The notes beneath the pieces were generated by a model, which ran no database searches, was not told the DNA's origin, and saw only the letters and a list, made by a program, of their open reading frames with translations. From NCBI GenBank assembly GCA_026182355.1, contig JAPFBL010001617.1:1674001-1738000 (forward strand): a stretch of DNA of 64,000 nt. The letters run 5' to 3'. Source of the DNA: Hermatobates lingyangjiaoensis. Lineage: Eukaryota; Arthropoda; Insecta; Hemiptera; Hermatobatidae. This document shows, one piece after another, positions 1-10,599 of this stretch (position 1 is the stretch's first letter; every line of letters begins with the position of its first letter). The position numbers were made by a program, and so were the translations under genes.

Positions 1-1691
1 GTTGTTTAAGTTGAAGCAAATTACACTAAAATATAGGAGACAAATACTACATTTGATACTAATTAATTAAACTGAGAAAGAGAAAGAAAGCTGAGAAATA
101 TATTTTTTTTGCAAATAATACTATAAAAACATCATTAATTCGGTTTAGCATAATTATTAATCTTTAATATGGCATTTGTTAGAATTGGCAGTTATTATTA
201 ATATTATTAATAATTTTCCGACAGAATTTATTCTGATTTTTTTCAGCAATAGATTTCAAATTTTGTTAAAGAGTATTTATAATATAACAAAGATGCAGTG
301 TGTGTCTGCGTGTTTTTTAACCAAGCTACTCACAGGGTTTTAGAGATAGAACTCTATAACTATTTATATTCTGAAACTACATGAACCAACCTATACAAAC
401 TGGATGTTTCATTTATGCATGACACGTATGTGCTTTTTAGTGACGCCATACGCACAATTTTTTATAACACTTGGTATTCTCGCTACTATATTCGATTATT
501 TTAACGGATAGTACCCACAGTGTGAGCGACACAAATGAACCAAAACAGTATTGTTAATTGTACCTCATAGAGTGTTCAGTGGATGACTTTTTATATCTTG
601 ACAATATTTAAATCTCTAAAAGTTGTATGTGATATTATATATAACAAATAGATACCAAATTATCCAGATTAAAATATTTTCAATACAAATGAATTCCGTA
701 AAAATTTGAAAACATATAGTTGATTATAACTTTTTTTTAACATATCTCCCAGTGATAACATCTAACTTTTCGAAACCTTAAAAAACTAAAAACGTATAAC
801 TGGCGATTCTCAACTGTTGACATTTTGCCAACTGTTTCATATGTCAGTTTACATGTTTTCTGGTGAAAAGTTCAATATTAGTCTAATAAATAGTATTGGT
901 CTGCAGTTTATTCCATTGGTGGAAAGAACAATGTTATAAGTTACAGTCGCAAATAGCAGATCCGCAGTTAATTTATAATTACAATATGTCCAACTTATTA
1001 TGAATGATACTTTTAGTCTTTTTTTTTGTTTTTGTAATTTGAAATTTTTATTACTCAATCCTTGTATAAACGTATATATATTTCTCCCTAGTACTATCAT
1101 GTATGTGGCAGGCTGGCAGTAAACCCACTATCTGTAACAAACACAGGGAAGTTACTTATTTGCTGTAGACTAACTGAAGGAACTGAAATTATACTTTGCA
1201 CAATCCGCTAAGTTATACAAACACACATTTTTCGACCTTTCCTAGGACTGATTGTATGAGGTACTGCAGAATGTATAATCGCTTTGTATTCAGGATGTAT
1301 AATTTCCGCATTACTGAATAACCCAATTTAACTTTTAAATTGAAAAATTATTGAAACGCAGCTGGCAGCGTTTCTTTGTAATGTACTATAAGTAAATTAC
1401 AAAAGTACAATGCATTTTCACGCTTTGATGTCTCTAGGTCCAACATAGAAGGTATTTACTCTACTATATAGACCATATGAAGTATATATTTACTCTACTA
1501 TGCTATAAAATATGCATAAAAAAACTCAATTTCGATATTGCAAGGGATTTATAGGTTTTAAGGTAGCTTGAGTTCATTCTTGAAGTGTTTTGAGGACCAT
1601 CACGATGATTTAGATGTGCACAGTCTTTTGAATGCACTGAAAGTCGAACTGTTGCATTATTCAAAATTATATTCTATCTAAAAATAGCGCT
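1..1691 (+). repeat. 1.69-kb direct duplication, copy 1
   Basis: This stretch recurs at 3355-5046. Every part I compared by eye is identical, and the only difference noticed is one extra T in the T run near position 110 of the unit. Homology stops after the shared AGCGCT near 1691. The unit probably extends left beyond the window, so its true start is unknown. An 83-codon open frame on the minus strand (849-1100) occurs in both copies, but its composition is AT-driven and it looks fortuitous. No protein family is recognisable. The bulk is unremarkable AT-rich DNA. Confidence 0.95.
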
Positions 1692-1930
1692 GTTGTAGTT
1701 ATACTAATGAGATTATTTGCATCAGTGGTGTGATGTACAAAAATAATCTTATATATTGATAAGTTGATCCATCACTATCTCTATTACCTTTGGAATGAAA
1801 GACTAATAAATATCTCCCATTTAAATGTTTACATTATGCTTAAATGAGACATTATATATACCCAAGAAGTTTGATATTAAGTTTACTTGTAGTAAAGTTG
1901 AGTGTAGAGCACTCCAGATTTTTTTTAAAT
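1690..1930 (-). repeat. REP-A repeat, terminal fragment (copy E)
   Basis: This matches the last ~240 bp of the REP-A copy ending near 58651, including the closing palindromic part (TTTACTTGTAGTAAAG) and the trailer GCACTCCAGATTTTT. Strand is relative to the copy at 20364-22006. It is cut on its left exactly where the 1.69-kb duplicated segment ends, so REP-A lies at the duplication breakpoint. Confidence 0.85.
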
Positions 1931-1934
1931 CGCC

Positions 1935-2370
1935 GATACTTCTTGGTTTTCAACATTCAACTTGTACATCTTGATCTTGAGTATCTTGATGAAACATTTG
2001 CTAGGAAATGTATTCGATGAAGAAGCCCAATTGATTGGCCGGTACATTCACAGGACTTGACCCCGATAGACTTTTTCTTTTGGTTAATACTCAAGAACAA
2101 AGTTGTACCCAGACAGACTTTTACACAACGGGTAGCAATCCGTCTGGGTAACTGTGCAAAATGTTAGTCGAAGCCTCAGTAACAGACTTGAAAGCTGTGC
2201 AAATGAAAGCAGTATGAGCACCTGCATCAGTCAAATGTAAAAGCTTTTGTATTACTGCTCACAATAATATTTAATTGTCAATGTAAGAATTGTGTCAATA
2301 CATATGTATCAGTAATTAATCCTCTAAATAAATGTTATTTACTGTCCACCTACTTTTGGGTCACCCTGTA
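1935..2370 (+). pseudogene. Tc1/mariner-superfamily transposase C-terminus, relic
   Basis: Translation of 2020-2110 gives WPVHSQDLTPIDFFFW followed by LKNKVV. It resembles the widespread transposase block W-P-x-R-S-P-D-L-T-P-x-D-F-F-L-W, whose Asp lies in the DDE catalytic domain. Frameshifts and stops interrupt both sides, so it cannot encode protein. The stretch closes at about 2340-2370 with a GGGTCACCCTGTA-type sequence, as often seen at the end of related arthropod elements. The N-terminal DNA-binding part is absent. Exact family assignment is uncertain; membership of the DDE transposase group is fairly secure. Confidence 0.7.
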
Positions 2371-2379
2371 CAACTTACC

Positions 2380-2690
2380 GTAATATTTCAAAATAACTTC
2401 TTGATATCTCCACTAGATAATATCTACCACAAAATGTTACAAACGTTACAAGATGTACGTGGTTCTACAATAACAACAGATATTTAGTTGGAACTTGTTA
2501 TTTTGATAATAACCGAGAGAATAGATAACGAACCGATGGGCTGACAGAAAGAATACAGTGCCGAAGCTCATAGACAATACGACGAAAAAAACATGAAAAC
2601 GGCATTTAACTGTTGAGAATGTCGTTGACTTAAGGATAAAAGCGAAGGCGTTCTATAGAGTATTGTCAAGGTGAAATTAAGTTTTCTTTG
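2380..2690 (+). repeat. Dispersed repeat DR2, copy 1
   Basis: This is strongly similar over about 300 bp to 13750-14060. Shared landmarks include ATAACCGAGAGAATAGATAA, GACAGAAAG, ATACAGTGCC and GTTGACTTAAG. Several small indels separate the copies. No coding potential or terminal repeats are visible, so the class is unknown; a short non-autonomous transposon is possible. Confidence 0.85.
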
Positions 2691-3354
2691 TCATTTCTTG
2701 TATGATAATCATCAATCGCTGAAACTTTTCCAAATAAAAGAAGCATTTTTCCCAAAGAAAGTAAGTAATATTATTTATTAAATTAAGTAAATAGTTTGAT
2801 TATTTTATGTAAATGTTATATTTTATAGTCTCGCCAATAATTTTACATTATCATCTAAACATCGTCATAACTACAGCTTTTGGAAGCAGGCTGTGTGAGT
2901 AAGTTAAGGTAAAACTCAGCAATGAAGAACAACAGTTTTACTGAACAAAATGCTTCACCATAGTTTTCAACAACTTCTAAGCAAGTTCTAATAACTAACC
3001 CATTAGCATCAGGAGTCACATACAAGATACGGCTTGTCCTTAAACTTGAACTCCTTGAACTACTTCTTGTACTTCATAATTGTTTGGAACTTTATTACCT
3101 TTAGCCTTCACCGAGCAGCATAGGCCTATGGGGAACCAATTTCAAATATATATGAAATACATAGCACTCATATAATTCTTTATTCCATCTTTTTTTTTAC
3201 TTCAAGTCGATACTGCCTTATATTTACAGCCCTTTGATCTTTCTTATAATTTTTAAGAACTCTAATTATCACTTTAGTAAACCAGTGCTTTAAAATAAAC
3301 CAGCATACAAATTATGACAAATAATTGTTTGATTAAAGTCAAACGTTTAAAGAT
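2691..3354. other. AT-rich DNA, no feature seen
   Basis: This is the rest of the duplicated unit that is not present in the second, partial copy. I see no open frame of interest, repeat or structured motif. Confidence 0.6.
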
Positions 3355-5046
3355 GTTGTTTAAGTTGAAGCAAATTACACTAAAATATAGGAGACAAATA
3401 CTACATTTGATACTAATTAATTAAACTGAGAAAGAGAAAGAAAGCTGAGAAATATATTTTTTTTTGCAAATAATACTATAAAAACATCATTAATTCGGTT
3501 TAGCATAATTATTAATCTTTAATATGGCATTTGTTAGAATTGGCAGTTATTATTAATATTATTAATAATTTTCCGACAGAATTTATTCTGATTTTTTTCA
3601 GCAATAGATTTCAAATTTTGTTAAAGAGTATTTATAATATAACAAAGATGCAGTGTGTGTCTGCGTGTTTTTTAACCAAGCTACTCACAGGGTTTTAGAG
3701 ATAGAACTCTATAACTATTTATATTCTGAAACTACATGAACCAACCTATACAAACTGGATGTTTCATTTATGCATGACACGTATGTGCTTTTTAGTGACG
3801 CCATACGCACAATTTTTTATAACACTTGGTATTCTCGCTACTATATTCGATTATTTTAACGGATAGTACCCACAGTGTGAGCGACACAAATGAACCAAAA
3901 CAGTATTGTTAATTGTACCTCATAGAGTGTTCAGTGGATGACTTTTTATATCTTGACAATATTTAAATCTCTAAAAGTTGTATGTGATATTATATATAAC
4001 AAATAGATACCAAATTATCCAGATTAAAATATTTTCAATACAAATGAATTCCGTAAAAATTTGAAAACATATAGTTGATTATAACTTTTTTTTAACATAT
4101 CTCCCAGTGATAACATCTAACTTTTCGAAACCTTAAAAAACTAAAAACGTATAACTGGCGATTCTCAACTGTTGACATTTTGCCAACTGTTTCATATGTC
4201 AGTTTACATGTTTTCTGGTGAAAAGTTCAATATTAGTCTAATAAATAGTATTGGTCTGCAGTTTATTCCATTGGTGGAAAGAACAATGTTATAAGTTACA
4301 GTCGCAAATAGCAGATCCGCAGTTAATTTATAATTACAATATGTCCAACTTATTATGAATGATACTTTTAGTCTTTTTTTTTGTTTTTGTAATTTGAAAT
4401 TTTTATTACTCAATCCTTGTATAAACGTATATATATTTCTCCCTAGTACTATCATGTATGTGGCAGGCTGGCAGTAAACCCACTATCTGTAACAAACACA
4501 GGGAAGTTACTTATTTGCTGTAGACTAACTGAAGGAACTGAAATTATACTTTGCACAATCCGCTAAGTTATACAAACACACATTTTTCGACCTTTCCTAG
4601 GACTGATTGTATGAGGTACTGCAGAATGTATAATCGCTTTGTATTCAGGATGTATAATTTCCGCATTACTGAATAACCCAATTTAACTTTTAAATTGAAA
4701 AATTATTGAAACGCAGCTGGCAGCGTTTCTTTGTAATGTACTATAAGTAAATTACAAAAGTACAATGCATTTTCACGCTTTGATGTCTCTAGGTCCAACA
4801 TAGAAGGTATTTACTCTACTATATAGACCATATGAAGTATATATTTACTCTACTATGCTATAAAATATGCATAAAAAAACTCAATTTCGATATTGCAAGG
4901 GATTTATAGGTTTTAAGGTAGCTTGAGTTCATTCTTGAAGTGTTTTGAGGACCATCACGATGATTTAGATGTGCACAGTCTTTTGAATGCACTGAAAGTC
5001 GAACTGTTGCATTATTCAAAATTATATTCTATCTAAAAATAGCGCT
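3355..5046 (+). repeat. 1.69-kb direct duplication, copy 2
   Basis: Partner of 1-1691 at a period of 3354-3355 bp. The copy ends at AGCGCT, after which unrelated sequence (TAAAGCAGG) starts instead of the REP-A fragment that follows copy 1. The near-identity means either a very recent tandem duplication or an assembly artefact, such as two haplotypes joined end to end. Confidence 0.95.
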
Positions 5047-5289
5047 TAAAGCAGGAATATCGAACCTTTTTCTTCAAATAAGCCAGAATTAACAATTCAC
5101 CAGCACCCAGGAACCGCAAGAATATAATTGCGTACATATATGATTTTAATTTATCCAAGAATCATATGGGTTTCAGATAGGGATAGACATAGTGAAAGAG
5201 TATTGAAATCATTACATTTTTTAAATAAGACAGTAATGCTAAATTTACACAATGGAAAAAACGGTAGGTATATATCAATATATTGGTAC

Positions 5290-6470
5290 TTAATAGAAAT
5301 TTAAAAAAATTAGTTTTAACTGAGCATAGATTTCAAATTCTTCTTGATTTGCAGAGAATGTATAACCAAACATCTGCAGAGGTTTTTTCAGCTTTCTAAA
5401 TTCGCCGAATCTCATCTGTTTTAAATGCCTTATTGCAGGTCTTCTCAAATGCATTTTGAAGCTCTCCAATTGCATTTGCATATACATCTACTTGACAGAC
5501 TGCACCATGTTTTTCTAGCATAATTTTGTAGAATGGAAAATGTCCAAGTTCACCTTTTATGATAGTGGGTTTGAACAATGTTAGCTTCCGTTCGAAAGCA
5601 AAGAAATGACTTACTAACTCTGAAACCATCTGATTTTTATCTTGAATTTTAATATTCAGCACATTTAAGAGAAGGGTAATGAATGTATATCAAGCAAGAT
5701 AGATCACACAAATATTTAACATTTATAGTTCTGGTACTATGTGATCTTCTACATTAAGAAACAGAATAATTTCATCCAACAGGGATAGATATCTCTCAAG
5801 CGTTTTCCCCCTGCTTAGTCATCTGATTTCTGCGTACATCTTTACGTCCCCCAGTTTCTTAACGAAATGATTTAAACTGCCGATGATTAAGTGCCTTCCA
5901 GCTTATAAAATTTACAGTAGAAACTGCAACATTCATTACGTGAGCCAAACCCAGTTGCTTACATCACAGATCACGCTGATGAATAATCAATGACCTTGAA
6001 AAAGTTCTCTATCATTCTCCAGCTGCTTCTGTAGCAAGGAAACCACACCCGAATTTTTTCCAGTCATATTCAGAACTCCATTTGCAGTAACTCCAACTGT
6101 ATTTTTTAAGCTAAATCGAACATTATTACCATTTCTATGTTGGGACACATTTTTTAATTCCTATCGTCATACAGTCTTTGAAACGTCTGTAAAAGATGGA
6201 GAACTCTTTACAATCAGGTGAGCTGTATTTAGAGTGCTTCAACTGCATTCACTTCCTAAATTTTTGTAGTATCAAAAGTTACTTCTGGTGCTCAGCATTA
6301 TAGGGACAATGGATGTAACTTCCGTTGTCTAAGTTCTCTTGTAAAAGGTTCATAGTTTTGGTAATTCGTCGAATAGTGCCTTTTTAAATTATATTTCGTA
6401 GGGATAGACATGTAAGATTGACAAATCAGACACAGTATCTTCTTTGAGTTATTTTAGATAAAAAAAATAG
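5290..6470 (-). pseudogene. hAT-type transposase relic (SCAND3/ZBED5-like)
   Basis: Reading the minus strand from ~6150 to ~5300 gives successive blocks typical of the domesticated-looking hAT transposases of the SCAND3/ZBED5 group: MTGKNSGVVSLLQKQLEND, then DVKMYAEIR followed by LSRGKTLERYLSL, then QDKNQMVSELVSHFFAFERK, LTLFKP and GELGHFPFYK. Several stops and frame changes separate the blocks. The longest surviving frame is 5396-5662. The family functions as a cut-and-paste transposase with an RNase H-like fold; this copy lacks an intact catalytic core and N-terminal zinc finger. The segment begins just after the end of duplication copy 2. Confidence 0.75.
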
Positions 6471-7559
6471 TTGTCCGCCCATGCTTCTTGAAACTGTCTA
6501 TTTTTATCACGAAGTTTCTTTAAATTCTTCTTTTAGATGTATTAACTGTTAGGGATAAAAAGTTTTTAAATATTGTACAATGCACTGATAATGAAAAAGT
6601 AATAAATTAGGTACCGAAATTTTAGAAAGTTTTAATTTATATTACATGGGAATAATGTTACACAATTATGAATTAATAATCAGTCAGTAATAAACCGTTC
6701 TCTAGCAGTACTGTAATTGAAAAAAAACACACACACAAGCTTGACTTCAGCTAGGATAACTTTTTCAAACTGTCTTATCTGACTCCTACTTATCTTATCT
6801 CGACTAACTCGCAAGCCTGACAACCCTACTCCCACCGATCCAACAGAAATGACTCAATTAGATGGTTTTAAACATGTTTAGAACGTAAGTCATTGGTAGC
6901 TTCATAAAACTCCTTGGAGGACTACGCGTTGGATACCCATTCGTTATAGTGAAGATATACGTACAGCTTTCGTATATCTCAGCAAATATTCTAACATGGC
7001 GAAAACCTGTATTGACCATTAAATGAATTAAGAGCATGTCTTTTTCCCCTGAACTGCGAAACAACTTAGAATAATCTCAACAGGTCGCTACTGTCGAATT
7101 TGTCTACATTATCAAAATTTCTAAATCTAGCATCGAAAATTTCTAAATCAAAATTTAACCACTTAAATTATAAATTATTTTCTTAAATTATAAAAGATTT
7201 GTAAAAAACATCATGAAAGCTATTAATAAGCCAACTTGTTCATAAGAATACGTTTACTTATAGTAACATTAATTATAGACCACTCGAGATATGTGTGCGT
7301 GCGACTGTTTTCCTGACGGGTTGTAACCCTACCAATAGGAGTTTATTATAAACCGTACGAACCTCAGTAAAGTATAACATACATTACATAGATTTATAAT
7401 ATATTTTTAATAATTTATAATTTACGTAATGGCAATTATATTATTAATGAATTATCACATTAACTTCTTTTTTATACATACCATAGTGTAAGTAAAACTA
7501 AAATTAAGCAATCTAGATAATAGATACAATTTATTATAGAGTCTACACACATTCCTAAT
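6471..7559. other. AT-rich DNA, no feature seen
   Basis: There is a short CA tract near 6730 and a slightly GC-richer patch at 6750-6850. No recognisable coding, repeat or RNA feature. Confidence 0.5.
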
Positions 7560-8245
7560 TGCTGACTATTGTTTTGTACACAGCATATACAAATGTGTCG
7601 AATATTGCTGGTAGGCTATATTCGTAGATCAAATGATCAACCGTTTGTAAGTGATTTCCTGTGCAATTACAATCCGCAGTATTTGGTATTCAAAATATGT
7701 TGAGGTCCTTTTTAAATTTTCCATGTACTCGTATTATAATAGATCATAATTGCATTTACTGGGAGTTTGCCCAGTGGTTTAAGTAAGTGAATGGGTAAAG
7801 GTCATAGTCTGAAGGACTCCTTTCTTCCGCTGATGCTTCCTTGGTGAACTCGTCAGTTCATTCATTACTCTCAATGCAGCAGTATGCATTTACCCTTTTT
7901 TATTATTTAAACTCCTCAGAGCGAGGTGAATTCGTTACTTGATTGACTGGCGATTTTTATTACTTTTTAGGATATCTATACCTACTTCTTTTGATGTCCG
8001 TATTTTTCTTCGTCCCACATTCCTCTAACTAGGGCATGGTTTATCAATAATTGCTATTACCGTGATTATTGGAACAATTCCCTGTAAGCCGATATTTACT
8101 TCCTGTTATGACAGTATTCCTTTCATAAATCATAAAACAGCAGCCTATGTTGCGATTAGTTTTGCTCCCATCTGTGTATATCTCTTGTTCACAGGAAATG
8201 TCTGGATTTTCAACAGTTATTACGACTATGGATTATTGTGTTATA
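7560..8245 (-). pseudogene. LINE RNase H domain and C-terminal zinc region, relic
   Basis: The minus strand from ~8240 encodes EQEIYTDGSKTN followed by IGCCFMIYE and SKYRLTGNCSNN. This is the start of a LINE-type RNase H domain; the Asp in YTDGS is the usual first catalytic residue. Further down, with frame changes, come EFTKEASAEERSPSDYDLYP and CNCTGNHLQTVDHLIYE. The last is the C-x-C...H cysteine-histidine motif after RNase H in I/Jockey/R1-group LINEs. Multiple stops make this a pseudogene, and no reverse transcriptase lies upstream. A plus-strand open frame over 8062-8256 is its antisense shadow. Confidence 0.75.
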
Positions 8246-8347
8246 AATTGACATAAGTTATGTCAAACTTAATAAGTCAAGTTTAACATGACTTGTCAAA
8301 CTTAACTTAACTTGTCAAACAAAATAATCCATAGTCGTAATAACTGA
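8213..8347. repeat. Short inverted repeat
   Basis: Arms of about 25 bp (8213-8237 and 8322-8346, containing TTATTACGACTATGGATTAT and its complement) flank a loop built from alternating ACTTGTCAAACTTAA-like words. The whole can fold on itself. It precedes the hammerhead-like motif at 8448, as do the inverted repeats near 33.7, 40.9 and 48.7 kb. Confidence 0.8.
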
Positions 8348-8447
8348 TTTATCAATAAATTCCTCTTGGTTACTGTACATATTAAAAATGTAATAAATTA
8401 CCAAATATTAGTAATAGTAGTGCTAATTGTAAAAAAATCATGTCGTA

Positions 8448-8485
8448 GCCCTGAAGATGACATAAATATATGTCGAAACGTCGGC
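8448..8485 (+). ncRNA. Hammerhead-ribozyme-like motif HH1
   Basis: The elements occur in hammerhead order. Stem I strand GCC (8448-8450). Core CTGAAGA (8451-8457). One extra T. Stem II GACAT/ATGTC (8459-8463, 8470-8474) with an AAATAT loop. Then GAA (8475-8477), stem III palindrome ACGT (8478-8481), cleavage-type base C (8482), and returning stem I strand GGC (8483-8485). The core and GAA are intact; the only departure from a canonical type I hammerhead is the T between A9 and stem II. The motif lies about 40 bp before an A19 run at 8527-8545, so it could be part of a retroposed transcript. Not experimentally supported; a covariance-model search would settle it. Confidence 0.6.
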
Positions 8486-8526
8486 AAAAGGACTAGTTTA
8501 AAATCATTCGACCTCAAACAAACCTC

Positions 8527-8545
8527 AAAAAAAAAAAAAAAAAAA
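8527..8545 (+). repeat. Poly(A) run
   Basis: Nineteen As follow CCTC, 40 bp after motif HH1. This is consistent with the 3' tail of a retroposed sequence ending here, or with a plain homopolymer. Confidence 0.7.
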
Positions 8546-8581
8546 TACATCATATAAATATTGGGTCAAGAAAACAAATCA

Positions 8582-8646
<65 letters not shown>
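8582..8646. repeat. (TA)n microsatellite
   Basis: About 32 uninterrupted TA units. On its right side it directly abuts a PLE-terminal fragment (8660-8810). Confidence 0.97.
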
Positions 8647-8649
<3 letters not shown>

Positions 8650-8659
8650 CAAGTTTCTT

Positions 8660-8812
8660 TGTAAATCGAAACGTTGGCAATGAAAAATTAATTAAAATAA
8701 AATTAAATTAAATGTTAAATGAAAGTTGAATTTGAACTTGAAGAACTGACCGAGTCCTGATAATCTTTTATTTTGTTCCTATTTCACGGTCGATACTTTT
8801 ATCATTTATATA
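8660..8812 (+). repeat. PLE-terminal family X fragment
   Basis: It contains CGAAACGTTGGCAATGA, then a line ending GAAGAACTGACCGAGTCC and CGGTCGATACTTTTATCA. The same series recurs at 34020-34130 and 48835-48940, and inverted at 33730, 44040 and 48615. It is the downstream half of the family; the upstream hairpin half is lost here at the (TA)n tract. Confidence 0.85.
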
Positions 8813-9052
8813 CACATACATATAACCAATTAGATGAAACTGAATTGCTATCAGCCTTTGGAGCGATTCACATCCATCTTCCTTATGACGACGAGGCCAT
8901 TGAAATATAGCCGTGAGTTTCAGTGACTTCATTTCTGTCTGTTCTTTTAAAAAGTCTAGTTTATATATATATATAGCAGATTCAATAATATATCGACCGC
9001 TTGATAGAATACGTGTGTTATCTAATAGGGATTCTGCCAAATTTTCTAGGTA

Positions 9053-9180
9053 CAAAAATCAAACTCTTATTGCCGACGTTCCGGTTTTATTTTAAAACCT
9101 TTTTGATAGGCAGAAGTAAGAATTTTTGATTAAGATAATGAAATTTGCATTATTTAAAGGAACAACAATCTTAACCAGAC
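9053..9180 (-). repeat. PLE-terminal family X fragment, inverted
   Basis: On the minus strand this reads CTGCCTATC, AAAAAGG, a TTTTAAAATAAAA hairpin, CCGGAACGTCGGCA. It is the hairpin half of family X, facing the fragment at 8660. The hammerhead-like outer stem (TGCC/GGCA) is kept, but the CTGANGA core is not. Confidence 0.75.
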
Positions 9181-9214
9181 AAAACCTTCGACTAGACTGT
9201 AATTAGATAACACA

Positions 9215-9217
<3 letters not shown>

Positions 9218-9275
<58 letters not shown>
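9218..9275. repeat. (TA)n microsatellite
   Basis: About 29 TA units. The right end meets the PLE fragment exactly after codons reading LLSNFTNI on the minus strand, which artificially extends that open frame by a run of Tyr-Ile. Confidence 0.97.
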
Positions 9276-9276
<1 letters not shown>

Positions 9277-9280
<4 letters not shown>

Positions 9281-9957
9281 TATGTTTGTAAAATTTGAGA
9301 GCAGTTCTCCATTCAAACATATTTCGTTGAATAACTGGCCATATTTTACTGATGTCATTTTCTTCACCAGTTTTTCGATGTTTCTGAATACCTTCTTCTT
9401 TCCTTCATCCAAACGTTGGAGAATATTAATTAGGATGGAACGACATGTTTCGATTGGCTTCCAGTTTTCTTCAGGGTAATTAAATATTGTTAAAGTCTTT
9501 AGAGGTGGTATTAAGACACAGTTTACAGTAATCGTTTGAAGTAGCTCTTCGTCCTCTTGCTCGAGAGCTATTGACTGAATTGAGGTGGTTGGTGCGTTGG
9601 TGGGGTGGGGGGTGTTGACAGTTAACGGTCCTCTGGTGTTACCAGAGACGTATAATTTGAGCACCCTCTCGCTGCTACCCGTCTGAATATTTATTGTAGA
9701 TCTATTTTGTTTAATTATTATTGCTTCTGCAATCTGTAACCGATTGAAGTTACTTGCTTTTCTAATTATTTTGGTTCCACTCACGAGTAGGTCTTTAGTT
9801 ATTTTGCTATTATGCTTTTCCTTTAAATGTTTTTTGGGGCCGGCTATAGAAAGGTACATGGTAAGTCTTGTCGACAGTGACGTAGTTGTCATCCCAATGT
9901 ATGAAGCGTTGCAGGGCTCACAGTCCCCAATTTGACTGTGACACACCTCCAGTCTGT
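9277..9957 (-). pseudogene. Penelope-like element: GIY-YIG endonuclease end fused to a PLE N-terminus
   Basis: The minus-strand frame (nominal 9203-9946, 247 codons) starts with CEPCNASYIGMTTTSLSTRL, the second half of a GIY-YIG nuclease domain as found at the C-terminus of Penelope-like retroelements. A conserved Arg in this block and the later Glu (AEAIII) are the expected active-site positions. After RVLKLY the endonuclease ends. The frame then runs through the 3' region and a hammerhead-like motif (9442-9474) into an N-terminal PLE segment ending GELLSNFTNI at the (TA)n tract. This tail-to-head order, 3' end then 5' start, is what a PLE terminal repeat (pLTR) would give. Upstream it is fused to another hammerhead-like motif at 9952, so the nuclease lacks its first strand. 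No RT is present. Confidence 0.85.
9439..9477 (-). ncRNA. Hammerhead-like motif HH2 (ACATGT type)
   Basis: Minus strand: core CTGAAGA (9474-9468), a weak stem II with TGG/CCA (9463-9461, 9457-9455), GAA (9451-9449), stem III palindrome ACATGT (9448-9443), then C (9442). Stem I pairing is poor. The motif sits between endonuclease 3' sequence and the PLE N-terminal block, where hammerheads are expected in PLEs. Confidence 0.45.
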
Positions 9958-9986
9958 AATTTTCGGTTTGAACCGTCTTCAGGAGA
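9952..9986 (-). ncRNA. Hammerhead-like motif HH3 (AATT type)
   Basis: Minus strand: TCTC stem I strand (9986-9983), CTGAAGA (9982-9976), extra C, stem II GGTT/AACC, GAA (9964-9962), AATT (9961-9958), A (9957), then CAGA as the returning stem I strand with one mismatch next to the core. It is homologous to motifs at 19492 and 44694. It lies directly upstream of the truncated endonuclease, so a chimeric junction falls at or near the predicted cleavage point. Confidence 0.55.
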
Positions 9987-10599
9987 GATAAGAGAGGAAA
10001 AAGCGCACTGGTTCAGAGACGGTTGGACACCCAATATATACGAATAATCCTAAATACTTTATCGTCCCTACATGTTCAGTTGTAGGCCTTACAATGTCGA
10101 TCCAGTAGATCCAGGTAGATCAAATCTTTCTGGTAGAGACCATTCATGTATCTAGTTAGAGGTCCTGTTTAATTTATCACGACATCTGGACTGAATTTTT
10201 CTGTCACTATACATAAAGGTCGTCAGCATTTGCTACAACTGTACAAGGTGATAGGTAATTCAGTCATAAAAAAGCAAGTCTAATACTTTTTGAATTTCCC
10301 GCGCAGTTCTCCAAATGCAACAGTGCTGCCGTCATCTGTAATCTATTAGTGGACAACTATCTAACTATGAGCCAGCTACCACGTGCAGTCGGTGTTTGAT
10401 AGTCATTCAACCAAGTCATTCCAAACCTAAAGAAATGACTGGGCGGTAAGAGATTTGAGTCGAATGAACAAGTCATAACCGAATGAAACGTGTATTTTGA
10501 GAGCTTTGAGAAAACGTATTATGTGGAGGGAATCAAAAAATTAGAAAAACGCTGGACTAAATGTATCGAGCTAAAAGGTGACTACGTAGAAAAATAAAA

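Noticed and set aside
849..1100. Conserved 83-codon gene in two copies
   Set aside because: Its conservation is explained by the very recent duplication of the whole segment.
1..5046. LTR retrotransposon with 1.69-kb LTRs
   Set aside because: The repeat does not end in CA, there is no primer binding site or polypurine tract between the copies, and the intervening sequence holds only REP-A and mariner-like relics.
8062..8256. Plus-strand gene
   Set aside because: It is antisense to the LINE RNase H relic, which reads convincingly on the minus strand.
9203..9276. Protein extension rich in Tyr-Ile
   Set aside because: It is the translation of a (TA)n microsatellite; the same artefact affects open frames at 43869-44153, 44412-44800, 45419 and 47680-47883.
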